Shown one piece after another: positions 28,201 through 38,781 of a stretch of DNA of 64,000 nucleotides. The stretch lies in assembly GCA_024305405.1 (NCBI GenBank), contig JAKNDB010000099.1:124001-188000 (forward strand), read 5' to 3'. Source of the DNA: Dirofilaria immitis (taxonomy: Eukaryota; Nematoda; Chromadorea; Rhabditida; Onchocercidae). A program made the translations under genes and the position numbers. The notes under the pieces were generated by a model. The model saw only the letters and a list, made by a program, of their open reading frames with translations, was not told the origin of the DNA and searched no databases. Each line of letters opens with the position of its first letter. The first letter of the stretch is position 1.

Positions 28201-31200
28201 TATCACCAAGACCTATTACTGAACGTCCATATGTCTATTCCAAAGGTATCCAAATTAAATTTATCATAAGTGAAATTTTCAAAATAGTAGATTAATGATA
28301 GATCTTTTAGAATTTGAACAATAAAATATTAGATTCATCATTTTTCATATTCAGTAAATTCAATTATTTTATTACATTGTATTTGAACTATTTATTTATT
28401 AGCATTTTTAAAATGAAAATAATATTATGATAGGAATGTTTTGCCATTTTACTTTTAAATTATTACTCATTTGCAATAAAATTTTATTTCTTTCATTTAT
28501 CTGCTTATGCGCAAGAAATAAAACTAATAGAGAAATTCCCATTATGAATATATATATATATCATCTTCTAATGATAGCTGAACTTGTTATTAATTAACTT
28601 AAAATTAAATCATCATGTACATTAATAATTAAAAAGAAAAATTTGAATATTTTAAGGTGGTGTCCCAGCACGTTATCAAAATGATGGTAAATCACGAGGT
28701 GCCTTTGTTGAATTTAAAACTTATGCTGATGGAACCGTTGGTACATCAACTAATCTACATCCTAATGTGACTGGCCATATTTCAGTACCACAACTCAGGT
28801 TCATTATTAAGATTTTGATGTCAATTTCTGTTATTTAAATATATGAATCTTTTTGCTTAATTCTTTCTATCAATTAATTGAACTAATTTTGAAATATAAT
28901 TTTTTAATATTGGGAAAATATTAATTCCATTCTTATTTCCAGCTAACTTTTAATATACAAATTATTCAGTTTCTTGCCTCCCTTAGAAATATGTATATAG
29001 TTCAAATTCTTAATTAGGCAAATTGCTATTAGATTGGTCGAAATAATCATTTACTCATTTATTTTTAACTTTTGATATCACTGTTTGATTATCATTATCA
29101 TTATTATTTATTATTATTGTTGTTAGAGCCAAAGCCCGATTAAAGGAAGAAAAGGAAAAGAATACATCAACACGGATAATTACAAAGTAAATCTCTTGTT
29201 CCAGTTTATTTAATTCAAATAATGTAACACTGTTTGAATTATCTTAATCTTTAACCCTAAGAATTATTGATGTTGCTAATAGAGATAGTTTAATTCTTAT
29301 ACTGATGATATTTACGATAGGTTATTGAATAGTTAACTTTGAATTATGTTCAATTTTTTTTTCTTTATTCCGTTTAATGAATAATTGGTAAAACCTTATG
29401 ACCTTTCAGTAGTGAAACATATTCGTCGTTAACTTGAGACTTTTAAATTTGATGTTTTTATATATGAAAATTTAATCTAACCTTTCGAAGATTACTGATT
29501 CATTTCTCGTGCAAAATTACTATTCATCAAAAATGTTAATTAATTAAACTTTAGCGTCTTGAAATATTAATGAATAATAAATCCTACTATAATTTATATT
29601 TATTAAAGTTTTCTAATTGACAAATTAAATTTTAAATTTTCAGTCAGCATATAAATAGTGTAAATCGTAAAGGAAGTGATTTAACTTTACCACAAATTAC
29701 ACTCAACGGTAATATAGAAGAAGAAGATGAAATTAATCATCAGGTTATTTTTACTATTTTTCGTTTCTTCAAAAAAGAAGAAAGTATAACCTTATTATTC
29801 TATGAATAGTCTTTGTCAAATATTATCGGACATCCGATTAATTGATAAGGAACAAATAATAGATGAACTCTTATTTTTAATTAGACATTTTTTTTTAAAT
29901 TAATTCTTATTTTTAAATTCAATAATTTATTAATGTTACACAGTATAATCAATTAAACTATTACGATGTATGCTATAATTTGAATCGGTTTTTAGCTAAT
30001 TTTTATTGGTTAAATAAATTCTAATAATTCTCATTCACTTTTCGATATATTTCTTTATCAAAATTTATTGACTTAACAAAGTTTATTGAAGAAAAATGTA
30101 GATTTTGCTTGCTAAATAAATTTTAATTTTTTCATAAAAGATGTCATCAAAAATATCAAAGATATCAATAAAATCAAATAGATAAGTTCATTACAGGGAA
30201 GAACTTCTGGTGGCATGAGTGGACAGATAATTGGTAGTGCTACAATTAAGGAAGAACAAATGGAAAGTATCTTTTACTTTATCATTTTCATTTTCAAAAA
30301 ATGTTCCCTTTGAGAAATTTCAATACTAATTTTGATGATCATTTTGCAATTGAAATTAATTTTACGTTTATTATTTAGAGGCATAATTGCATAAGTAAAT
30401 TGATCACTTTAAATTGAAGTATCGAAACTTGATTCTTCAAATTCTAACAAAAGCTTAACAAACAATGAGAGTAGAAATGAATTTTTCAAGTAGTTAAGAA
30501 ATTAAATTTAGGAGCATCATCTTCACAAGAATCTATGCAACTGCAATCAACAGGTAATGCTGTTGAACAAATAAGCATGAATAAGCAACCATCAGTGGAT
30601 AGTTCCTTTTAAGAAGGTAATTTTAAAAATTGTTTTAAACCAAAAGTAGTATTCTTCCTTCCTAACTTTCCAATACGTCCTTTATTCCACACATCAGTTA
30701 TTTTATACTTTTAATGCAAAATACAGATAATAGATTTAAAATCTCTCCTAATTAGATGCAAAATAATTCAAGGAAATGTGAATATTGTAGAGACATATAA
30801 ACAAAAGTTTTCTATTACTTTCAAAAATCCTAGCTTCATATTTCTCAGATACGTTATGTGACCATTTAACGGTCACCGAAAAATTATATTATATGACCAT
30901 TTAACGGTCAGTGAAAGATGGACTCTAACAAATGGTTGCTAATACTTTAGATATTCATTTAAATACTTTTATTAATTGTTTGAAAAAATTATTTTTGAAA
31001 AATTTTTAAGAAAAAACTAATTTTAACAAAATATTCATAGACAAAATTAAATAAAATCAATGAAAACCAATAAAAATATAGATGAAAACTTTCATATGTG
31101 AAACTTTTCAATTTATATGTGAGATTACAACCATTTTCACAAAGTTATCAATATATATGCTTGCATTTGATATCCAACTGTAACATTATATAATATTTAG

Positions 31201-33609
31201 AACTCTTAAAAATTTTAAGCATAAACTATTATTTGAGTTTATTACCTGGGCGATGTATTATTTTTCGACTACCTGACGATGTATTATTTCGAACAATTGA
31301 ATATTAAATTTCTGATAATTTATATTAAATAAATTTATCCAAATTATATTGAAGAAAAGTAATAGTAAAAGTTCTAAAAAATGAGCCCATATATTTTGGA
31401 ATTCGCCAAGAAATGTTAGATAGCCGATCGTTTCGTAGCGCCGGTAGTGAACGATCTGATGACATGTCATTACGGTCAATAAAACGTGCTGTTGTACCGT
31501 ATAAACGTGAAAAGATGCCTGTTTCGGTTGGAATAATTACGGTAATTTTATTCATTTTTGGTGGTGCCATTTTATTCGCCATTTGGGAAGACTGGAATCT
31601 TTTCGATGGTGCCTATTATTCATTTATTACTTTAAGGTAAGTTTATTCGTTTTATAACAATAATAAAATAGCTGATATCTATTGCCTATTCTATCTTAAT
31701 CTAAGCAACTAATATTCGAATCGATCACAAAACTAAAACTAACTTTTGATCATTATAATAGAATTTTAATTAAGCATTAATGATATTTAATGAATCATCG
31801 ATAGTAAACTAATTTACTGGAATGGTTTCAGAAAATTTTTTCAAACATCAAAAAATTTCTACCGAAATATTATTATTTTTGTTTTATTTATCATTTAGCA
31901 TAGAATAGTTGTCATTTATTATAGAATCATGATTATTAAGGCAATTCATGCTTTAATCATATTTTCATTGTTCGCTATATAGGTGATATATATCATTTTA
32001 ATCAGTAAATTTTATGTATTATCCAGTAACATGCTATATTATTAAGTAAGCTAACATGATGCATATTTGTGAAACTTAAAATTATGCTATATTTTAAATT
32101 GCTAGAAATTTTTTTTAATCATTAAATTTTCCACATTTTTTGATTGAAATTATATATGTTTTTATTTTTAACTTGAAGTACGATTGGTTTTGGTGATATA
32201 GTACCTGGACAAAGTCTCGGTGAAGGTTCACAGGAAAAGTTAATTGTTTGTGCATTATACTTGTTAGTTGGTATGGCTTTAATTGCAATGTGTTTCAAAT
32301 TGATGCAAGATGATGTGGTACGAAAAGCACGATGGCTTGGACATAAAATTGGCATTCTTGGTAAGACAATTTTCCATTTTTTAAATTAAAAAAAAAAAAA
32401 ATATTTCATTTGGGGAACCTTATTTTTCTTTTTAGTATTATAAGAAAAACGTAGATTAAGATGAGAATCGTAGTTCATGTAATTTCATTGCTTGCAGTGG
32501 GTAGATTTCTGTGTCACGTATTTCGTCCATCTGTATCAAAAATTTTAACATTGTTTTTGTGAGCAATTTGCACTTTATTATATAGTAGCTTTGTATGCCT
32601 TTAACTACGTCTCCAGGAAACAAAAATGAACCATCGCGGTTGGGTGACTTATTAACATCACCTATGCTGCGCGTACTGCAACTGCAATCCAGTATTGCAC
32701 AAACACGAGTCCAAGCAAGTCTGCTTTCATGCATTTGCGTTTGCCTTTTTTTTCCGCATAGTTTTGCACATGCAGTTTAAAAATTGCAAATTTTTGCTGA
32801 TCCATAGAAAAAAATTATGAAATATTGATTATTTAGTTTAAATTTAATTTAACATTTTATGAATTGATGCATTATTTATGTTATAGACAAAGATTTGCAA
32901 ATATTATTTAGAAATGCTTGCTTTTGCAAGTGCCAATTATCATAAGTTCGAGCTGATTATGAATCAACTAATCAAAATATATTTTCATGTATAATTCAGA
33001 TATTCAAAATTATATTTTCAGCTCATATTATTCATTAAATTTTTCATAACTTATCACAAATTTTTCCATAACTTATCGCAATTTTCTAATGCTCAGAAGA
33101 AGTGATAATTGATAAATTGTGTTAACTTATTGAATTACTATATCACTTTATCGGCCAAGATTTCTGATAATTGGAATTGCTTCTCTTCTAAGCAAAAAGC
33201 AAAGCACTTTCTCTGCTTATATCTCGAAGGGTTTTTTTATCGCAGTAAGCATCAAGCTATTTTCAGCAATATTTATTTAACTTCTTGCTATTCGCGGACA
33301 TTAGCTTGGAATGATCAGTGTACCGTTGTCATTTGTAACAACGATGCATTGAATTAATTGAATGTTTATTTAGCTAAAATAATAAATTTACTTTGTTCAC
33401 TTTTGAAAGATTTATAAATTTAAGAAATATAAATAAGCAAATTGTGGAAAATATTGTTCAAAATTGCACATTGAATGAGATTCAGCAATAAGAAAGTGGG
33501 TGTTTCAGTACGAGAATTGTCAGATTCAGAATCCGAAATGGATGATGATAATTTGGCAGAAGACGAACAAGACGATGCTATATTTGAAGGAAGAGTTGAT
33601 CAAGTTTAA
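22204..33609 (+). CDS. twk: two-pore-domain (K2P/TWK) potassium channel
   Basis: Leak potassium channel subunit acting as a dimer in the plasma membrane. Exons by my reading: 22204-22263, 22705-22849, 24961-25083, 25177-25266, 25876-25994, 27102-27228, 27658-27870, 28082-28245, 28657-28798, 29127-29186, 29644-29743, 30197-30266, 30512-30553, 31411-31636, 32179-32360, then less certain C-terminal exons near 32505-32540, 32589-32730 and about 33510-33609. Helix 1 is [16 protein letters not shown], followed by an extracellular cap region. Pore 1 has TTIGYG, helix 2 is [16 protein letters not shown], helix 3 is [19 protein letters not shown], pore 2 has [11 protein letters not shown], and helix 4 is [19 protein letters not shown]. 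Between helices 2 and 3 lie eight exons encoding a basic, Ser-rich cytoplasmic loop of roughly 330 residues, far longer than usual. The intron splitting the first filter (after 25266) starts with GC. A frame slip near 27776 and an in-frame TAA at 30610 are discussed in the findings. The acidic tail ends ...EGRVDQV. The exact TWK orthologue cannot be named from sequence alone. Confidence 0.92.
23489..23758 (-). other. coding-like island inside channel intron 2, antisense
   Basis: Within the intron between 22849 and 24961 a less AT-rich patch has an open minus-strand frame beginning [16 protein letters not shown] and continuing with Lys/Arg/Thr-rich sequence to about 23590, after which it runs into low complexity. 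The + strand of the same patch is also partly open. No family is recognised. It could be a nested gene exon, a transposon remnant or a regulatory island. Confidence 0.25.
24242..24263. repeat. TA microsatellite in channel intron 2
   Basis: About eleven uninterrupted TA units within the large intron of the channel gene. Seen directly. Confidence 0.9.
30859..30910. repeat. tandem copies of a TGACC...GGTCA dyad
   Basis: The 17-mer TGACCATTTAACGGTCA occurs twice, 35 bases apart, in the intron before the exon encoding channel helix 3. Each copy is an imperfect dyad with TGACC and GGTCA arms, which are the reverse and forward core of a nuclear-receptor half-site. Seen directly; the receptor link is inference. 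Confidence 0.7.
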
Positions 33610-33661
33610 TTTCCTCCTCTATTGTTTCAAAAAAAAAAAAAAATGAGCAAAAAATTATTTA

Positions 33662-33793
33662 CCCAAGCCAAAAACTTTTCAAGAGCACAGTTCGCATCCA
33701 ATGACTAGACCTGATCCTGAAACGCAGACATCCAATCTTTGCTTCTTTTTTAACGGCAGCAATGACGATATGCACTTTGAGACCTGGAATTAA
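33662..33793 (+). CDS. possible alternative C-terminal exon of the K2P channel
   Basis: A frame beginning PKPKTFQEHSSHPMTRPDPE and ending ...HFETWN stop is polar, proline-containing and less AT-rich than its surroundings. It lies just after the channel stop codon at 33607-33609. It resembles a channel cytoplasmic tail more than chance sequence, but no acceptor in the right phase is evident; the A-run at 33630-33643 may be mis-sized. The minus strand of this segment is also open (33659-33856), so strand is not certain. Confidence 0.3.
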   Translation, partial: PKPKTFQEHSSHPMTRPDPETQTSNLCFFFNGSNDDMHFETWN

Positions 33794-34053
33794 TGCGGCC
33801 GCTGATATTAGACTTACCTCCCATAGATTCTCATTAACGGGTTTAAATTGTTTCATATATATGTATATATACGTATATATGTAGCAAGGAACGATATTAA
33901 TTATTATGTGATGATTTTTGATTATTTGCTTTTTTAATTGTTTATTGATTTATCATTGAATAAAGCAAGAAAAGGTTAAAAAGAAGCAAGATGATGCAAT
34001 GAATGAATTAATTGAATGAAATTAATATGTAATGAATTATTCGTTATTTTATT

Positions 34054-34265
34054 GACCTTAATTCAGTTGTAATTATCCGCTGAATTTAATCGTATAATTA
34101 AACGGAGGAAAAGAAACTAATGAGGATTTCCTTAGTAACGGCGAGTGAAAAGGAAAAAGCCCAACGTTGAATCCAATAGTCAAACACTGAATCCAATAGT
34201 TTAACTATATAGAAATGTAGGATAACTATTCGTAGAATATTTTTGCATCCAAATTCTTCTAAGTA
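34054..34265 (+). pseudogene. degenerate 28S rRNA 5' end with the end of ITS2
   Basis: The sequence matches the conserved start of eukaryotic large-subunit rRNA: a GACCTTAATTCAG segment corresponding to the ITS2/28S junction, ATTATCCGCTGAATTTAA, then CGGAGGAAAAGAAACTAA, TTAGTAACGGCGAGTGAA and AAAGCCCAACGTTGAATCC. Weaker similarity continues through GAAATGTAGG to GCATCCAAATTCTTCTAAG at about 34265. Compared with the universally conserved core, many G/C positions are now A/T (for example TTAAGC is now TTAATC), so this is a decayed, isolated copy rather than a working rDNA unit. No 5.8S or further 28S domains were recognised next to it. Confidence 0.85.
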
Positions 34266-35066
34266 TTATTATCAAATAATACTATTTCGTTTTAATATTA
34301 TTATCAAATAAATTCATGTTAAATAATTATTTTCCAAGTCAAGAGAAGCATATAGATATGTTTTAAAAGTAATCTTACTTTCATCGAGAACTCAATATGC
34401 ATACGATGAATTATCCATTAGGAGAAGTTTATCATGAAATAAGCTAATTTTATCGAAATAATTTATACGTCAATATTTAAATATTTAAAGGAACTGATTG
34501 GAATTACTGCATGAAATAAATTAACAATAATTTCAGCAATATCTTAAATAATAATTGTATAATATTTTGTTCGATTTTTTAAGAATAAACCTAATTTACC
34601 CAGCGGTTCATCGAGACGTGATAATGATGAATCATGCAGTCTGATTATACTTGATGCCGAAAAGATTTAAATGTTGATCATAGAAAAGGTCAAGAATATG
34701 TCAATTGTCCAAGACGTCTTGATTTCATAAAACTAATTATTAATTTTTCTGATTAAATTTGTTTGGTTACTTACTATGCTCAAATAATTTTTGCATACAA
34801 TACAGTTCCTTAATTGCTGTTGATAAATGGTGAAATGTAAAAGTGAAAACAATGATTATCGACATAGTGGTTTAGCAGAAATTACAGAATCTTTTTTATG
34901 GCGATAATGACGATATATGGAGTTATATTGACATGATACCATGATATCAGATGATATGAAATAAAAAAAAGAACATTTTGGAAAAAGAATGTTTAGAAAA
35001 TCTGGTATCTGGAAGATAATGAATAAACTTGGAGTATTTAAAAGAAAATTAGTTTGGTGTAGAGAC

Positions 35067-35245
35067 ATCTAAATGCGGATGGTTAAACATCTAAGAGAAT
35101 ATAAGTGATAGCGGCATCCGGATAAAGATAAGTAAGCATGAAGTATCTAAAGTAAGATGAGTAAATGTGGAGCATACAAATGCAGATGATTAAACATATG
35201 GCATTTAAAAGGATATAAGTGGCCATGTGGCAGATCAAGAAGCCA
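35067..35245. repeat. imperfect direct repeat
   Basis: Two segments sharing AAATGC(G/A)GATG(G/A)TTAAACAT followed some bases later by A(G/A)GATATAAGTG-type sequence lie about 115 bases apart. Between them are further partial copies (AGTAAGCATGAAGTATCTAAAG, AGTAAATGTGGAGCATACAA are variants of one theme). This is an old, diverged minisatellite-like array. Confidence 0.55.
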
Positions 35246-37956
35246 CAAAAGAGAAAGATTGATGAATACAAGTATAATTCAACTTATAGTTGTAGCAGGA
35301 ACCTATTTTGCTAACGGTTTCAACGATATTATCTATTATTTTATGATTAATTGATTCTATGTTAATTAATACCTAATCAATATGATGCATCAAAACAATC
35401 AACTTAATGCTGGGAAAGTGTAATCTGAATTTTGTATAAAAAATTGAGTGAAAGAATTTTGGCTATTTTTTTGCAAAAGTTATCAAAATAAATTTATGTT
35501 GTAATATTACATAAAAACTGAAAACAAAATATTTTGACGAAATGAAAATATCCTTCAAATAAAAGTTGTTTTTTTCTAATTTAATGAAGAAGAAGTATGT
35601 TATTCCATTGGTCATTAATGTTTTAATCGCAACGATGAAAGCATTGTATAAAGCTAAGCGATATTTCTTATCCTAAAATTGTTGTAAAAAAATAGTGAAT
35701 TTTAATTTTAAGCAAAGAATAAATATTGAAATTGAGATCAAATTCTTTTAAACTAATCAATTTTTTTTTAATGCAAAATTTCGTCAAGAATTCAAGAATC
35801 GTTGCAAAAAGTCCATTCCAATAATTAGCGACTTTTTTCCTGTTTGTGGCATTATTTCATTTCTTTGATTTTAATTTAAAATTGTTAAAATATAATGAAA
35901 GATAATTATGCTCAAATTTAAAAAATCGCTTTAAAAAATTTTGAAAAAATTTTAAATATTTATACAAATATATATAAATTTAAATATTTAAAAAAAATTA
36001 TTATTCTTAAATAAATAGAGATATTTTTGAGCAATAAATACAATATCGTTTTTCTTCCTTTTTTTTTATTTATGAATTACATTTTTGCATTTTAATTAAA
36101 CAACGGTAAAGTGATTAACAAAAGAGAAAAGTTTGCGATATGACAATAAATAAATTATAATTTATCTATTCTTAATGCTATTTATTTACTTTTATACCTT
36201 ATTATTGATGTGAAAAGTTAGATTAACAAAGAAATAAATAAGATATCAGAATTAATTATTAATATACTTTATAGATTAATATGCAAAAAAGAGTAGTGCA
36301 AAAAAACAGACTAGAAGGAAAAAGAAACCTTTCACTTTTATTTTTAATTTGAAATTATATTAAAAAATCGGTTCTCTTTCTTTTATTTTGCTTTTTTTTC
36401 ATATTTTTATAAATAGCTATGAATTTTCTAATTTTTCATTTGTCTAATTATTGGATCATTTTTATCTTTAGCATCATGAAATTAATTAATTTGTATGTCT
36501 CTCGTTTATCCAATTTCACGGATCGTTTTTGATAATTTTAAAAGGAATCAAATTTTCAGAAAACAAATATTTTGCTAAATTGGCTAAAAAAAAAAAAAAA
36601 AAAACGAAGAAAGAGACAAAAAATTGTAGAATTAGCTATTATAAAGAATATTCAAAAATAAAAATAGGTCATTTGCTCTATGCATAGATTATTATTATTA
36701 TTCTAAAATCGTATATTATAGTTTTTAATTTTGAATTTTCTTTAATGTTCCAGATTTTATCAATTATAATGAAGACAAAACTTAGATTCAATAATATTTC
36801 AATTTTAAAATTATTAAAATTTTAAATGATTTAAATAGAAGCTATATTTGAATAATTTTATTTGCATATCAAATTGCTTTACTAAGATTATATTTTGCAT
36901 GTATATGTGTATGCATACATACGTATTTTATATGTGTATGTTTATATATATATATATATTTTATGCAGTTTATTTATTATACCTAAAACTACAGATAGGA
37001 TTATTTAATAAGAAATTAAATGAATTACTGCCGAAAAATTAGGGACAGCAAATCCCTATAAAATTATACCTTATTTCATTTTTTCTAATTATTTATTTTT
37101 ATTTTCATTCGAAAATTTAATTACATTTATTAAGATCAATGAGTGTGTTATTCGATATATATAGATTGCTAATTTATTTTTGAAATAAAAATTAAATGGG
37201 CAATATTTAGCATGTTGGATTTGCATTTATAATATTCATATTGATGTTAAGATTTAATTTTTTTTTTATAATACAAAATTGACTGCTAATTTGTTATTGA
37301 AATGGAAGTTATTGGTGATATTTAAGCACCTTATAATTTTTTATTTTAATTCTCATATTGTTTAATATTAAAGTTTAATTTTAGGTAAGAAAAGATTTTT
37401 AGTTTGTAAAATTTAGTTTTATACAATAACTAAAAAAGAAATTATATATATTTATAAAATATAGGAAGAAAAGTACTGCCTTCCTATTATAGCTAATTAT
37501 TATGAATTGAGAAAGGAAAAATTAGATTTTTTACGATTTTTATGCTTACTTATAATTAGCTTTTTTTCGTTTACAATTTAATGCTTTTTGTATATTATCC
37601 AATGTTAACGATATATTATGATACTTCTATTTAACTTTTATTTTTAAATGAAAAATTCTTCAATTCATTGTTTATTTATAATATTAGACTTATATAGTTA
37701 TTCAATAATCATTTATTCATTCTCTCAATACAATCATAGATTATATTAGTTAAAATTTACTCTCACTTAAAGCATTCTTTTTCTTATATTTATTTATTAT
37801 TTTCATATTTTTATTATTATCTGAAATATTTGAGGCCTTTTTTTTTGATATTTAATATTAAAAGTTTTAATTAAAATTTCTCAATAAAATAAACGTCATT
37901 TGCATGTGATAGTATTAACAAATTTACCTATTCATATTTAGCATTACATAGTAAAA

Positions 37957-38765
37957 ATGTATGTTGATAGTATGCTATGCTTAATGCTACTGATAACAAC
38001 CGTCGCTTTGGGATATCCGTTGAATAATAATCAAACTATTGTTATTAGAGCAGGATCAACTGCATATCCACGCTACTTACGCAGAAATTTACAAGGTTAG
38101 TTTCAAAAAAAAATTTCCTGTCTGTGTTAAATTTTAAGCTAAATGAAATAACTGATAAGAAATGGATGATAACGTGAACTATATTATACTTACGAAATTT
38201 GATAAATATATATATATTAATTTAATCAATTAGAAATGATAATGTTTATTAAAAATAGTCGCAAATTAGACATAAGTATTTTCATCGAAAATTATCGAAG
38301 TTTATTTTGTCCGCGAATTAATTATCAACTTATTGCTGCTTCTAAATATTAATGAAGCATCATTGTAAGTAAACAAGCTTTTCAGATATTGTTAAAAATA
38401 ATTGAAATTTGCAAGATAAATAGATATTTTCCTGCAGGATGTTCACCGGATGATATTATATTACATTGTTTACAAACAAAGGATCGTTATGATGAATGCA
38501 CTCGGGAATCATGCAGTCGTTGCATTGTGCAAGCATCCGTACTAAATCCATTTGGTTAGTAGAATACACATATCGAATATTCACTTTTAACTTTTTTTGG
38601 CATTAATCCATTATTTATAAATTTCAAGATTTTAAATTTTAAATTGTAACTTATGTTTATAGTTTTTAACTTTTTTTTGTTTCAGCTGAATACTGTTACT
38701 GGATGATGTCATGTCTTTGTACAGTAACCAGTTGTCAAGATTTATCACATTCTGAGTGTTATTAA
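37957..38765 (+). CDS. small secreted cysteine-rich protein, three exons
   Basis: Exons 37957-38095, 38438-38554 and 38686-38765 join in phase 1 at both junctions and give 111 residues. A signal peptide is clear (MLCLMLLITTVALG, cleavage expected before YPLNNN). A basic stretch (YPRYLRRNLQG) contains a possible RR processing site. Ten cysteines follow with spacing C-x8-C-x9-C-x4-C-x2-C-x13-C-x5-C-x1-C-x4-C-x7-C, an even number consistent with five disulfides. There is an NQT glycosylation sequon near the mature N-terminus. I do not recognise a named family; the organisation suits an extracellular nematode protein. A TTTAG acceptor-like site lies 15 bases before the ATG, suggesting a trans-spliced short leader. 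Splice sites are consensus (CTGCAG, GTTTCAG). Confidence 0.88.
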
Positions 38766-38775
38766 AAGCATAATC

Positions 38776-38781
38776 AATAAA
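38776..38781 (+). terminator. polyadenylation signal of the secreted-protein gene
   Basis: AATAAA begins 11 bases after the stop codon, with a second overlapping AATAAA just downstream; a very short 3' UTR is implied. Confidence 0.7.

Larger units (their letters stand above)
33794..37956. other. intergenic region, channel to secreted-protein gene
   Basis: About 4 kb holding the 28S fragment (34054-34265) and an imperfect direct repeat (35067-35245). The rest is A/T-rich with poly-A and poly-T runs, and no gene was found. The frames at 34856-35068, 35083-35271 and 36848-37042 are low-complexity or repeat translations. Confidence 0.55.

Noticed and set aside
31258..31582. Minus-strand frames opposite the channel
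   Set aside because: Shadows of the exon encoding channel helix 3 and its upstream intron.
31411..33609. Second half of the channel as an independent gene starting at the ATG at 31413
   Set aside because: Phase and domain order fit continuation from the upstream loop exons, and a lone helix 3-pore 2-helix 4 unit would be incomplete; kept only as a remote alternative.
33659..33856. 65-codon minus-strand frame (LISAAALIPGLKVHIVIAA)
   Set aside because: The + strand of the same segment reads as a polar channel-like tail, and no minus-strand splice partner exists; strand remains not fully settled.
34590..34740. Possible further rRNA segment (CCCAGCGGTTCATCGAGACG)
   Set aside because: Only one short stretch recalls a conserved rRNA phrase; the rest does not align by eye, so the pseudogene was ended near 34265.
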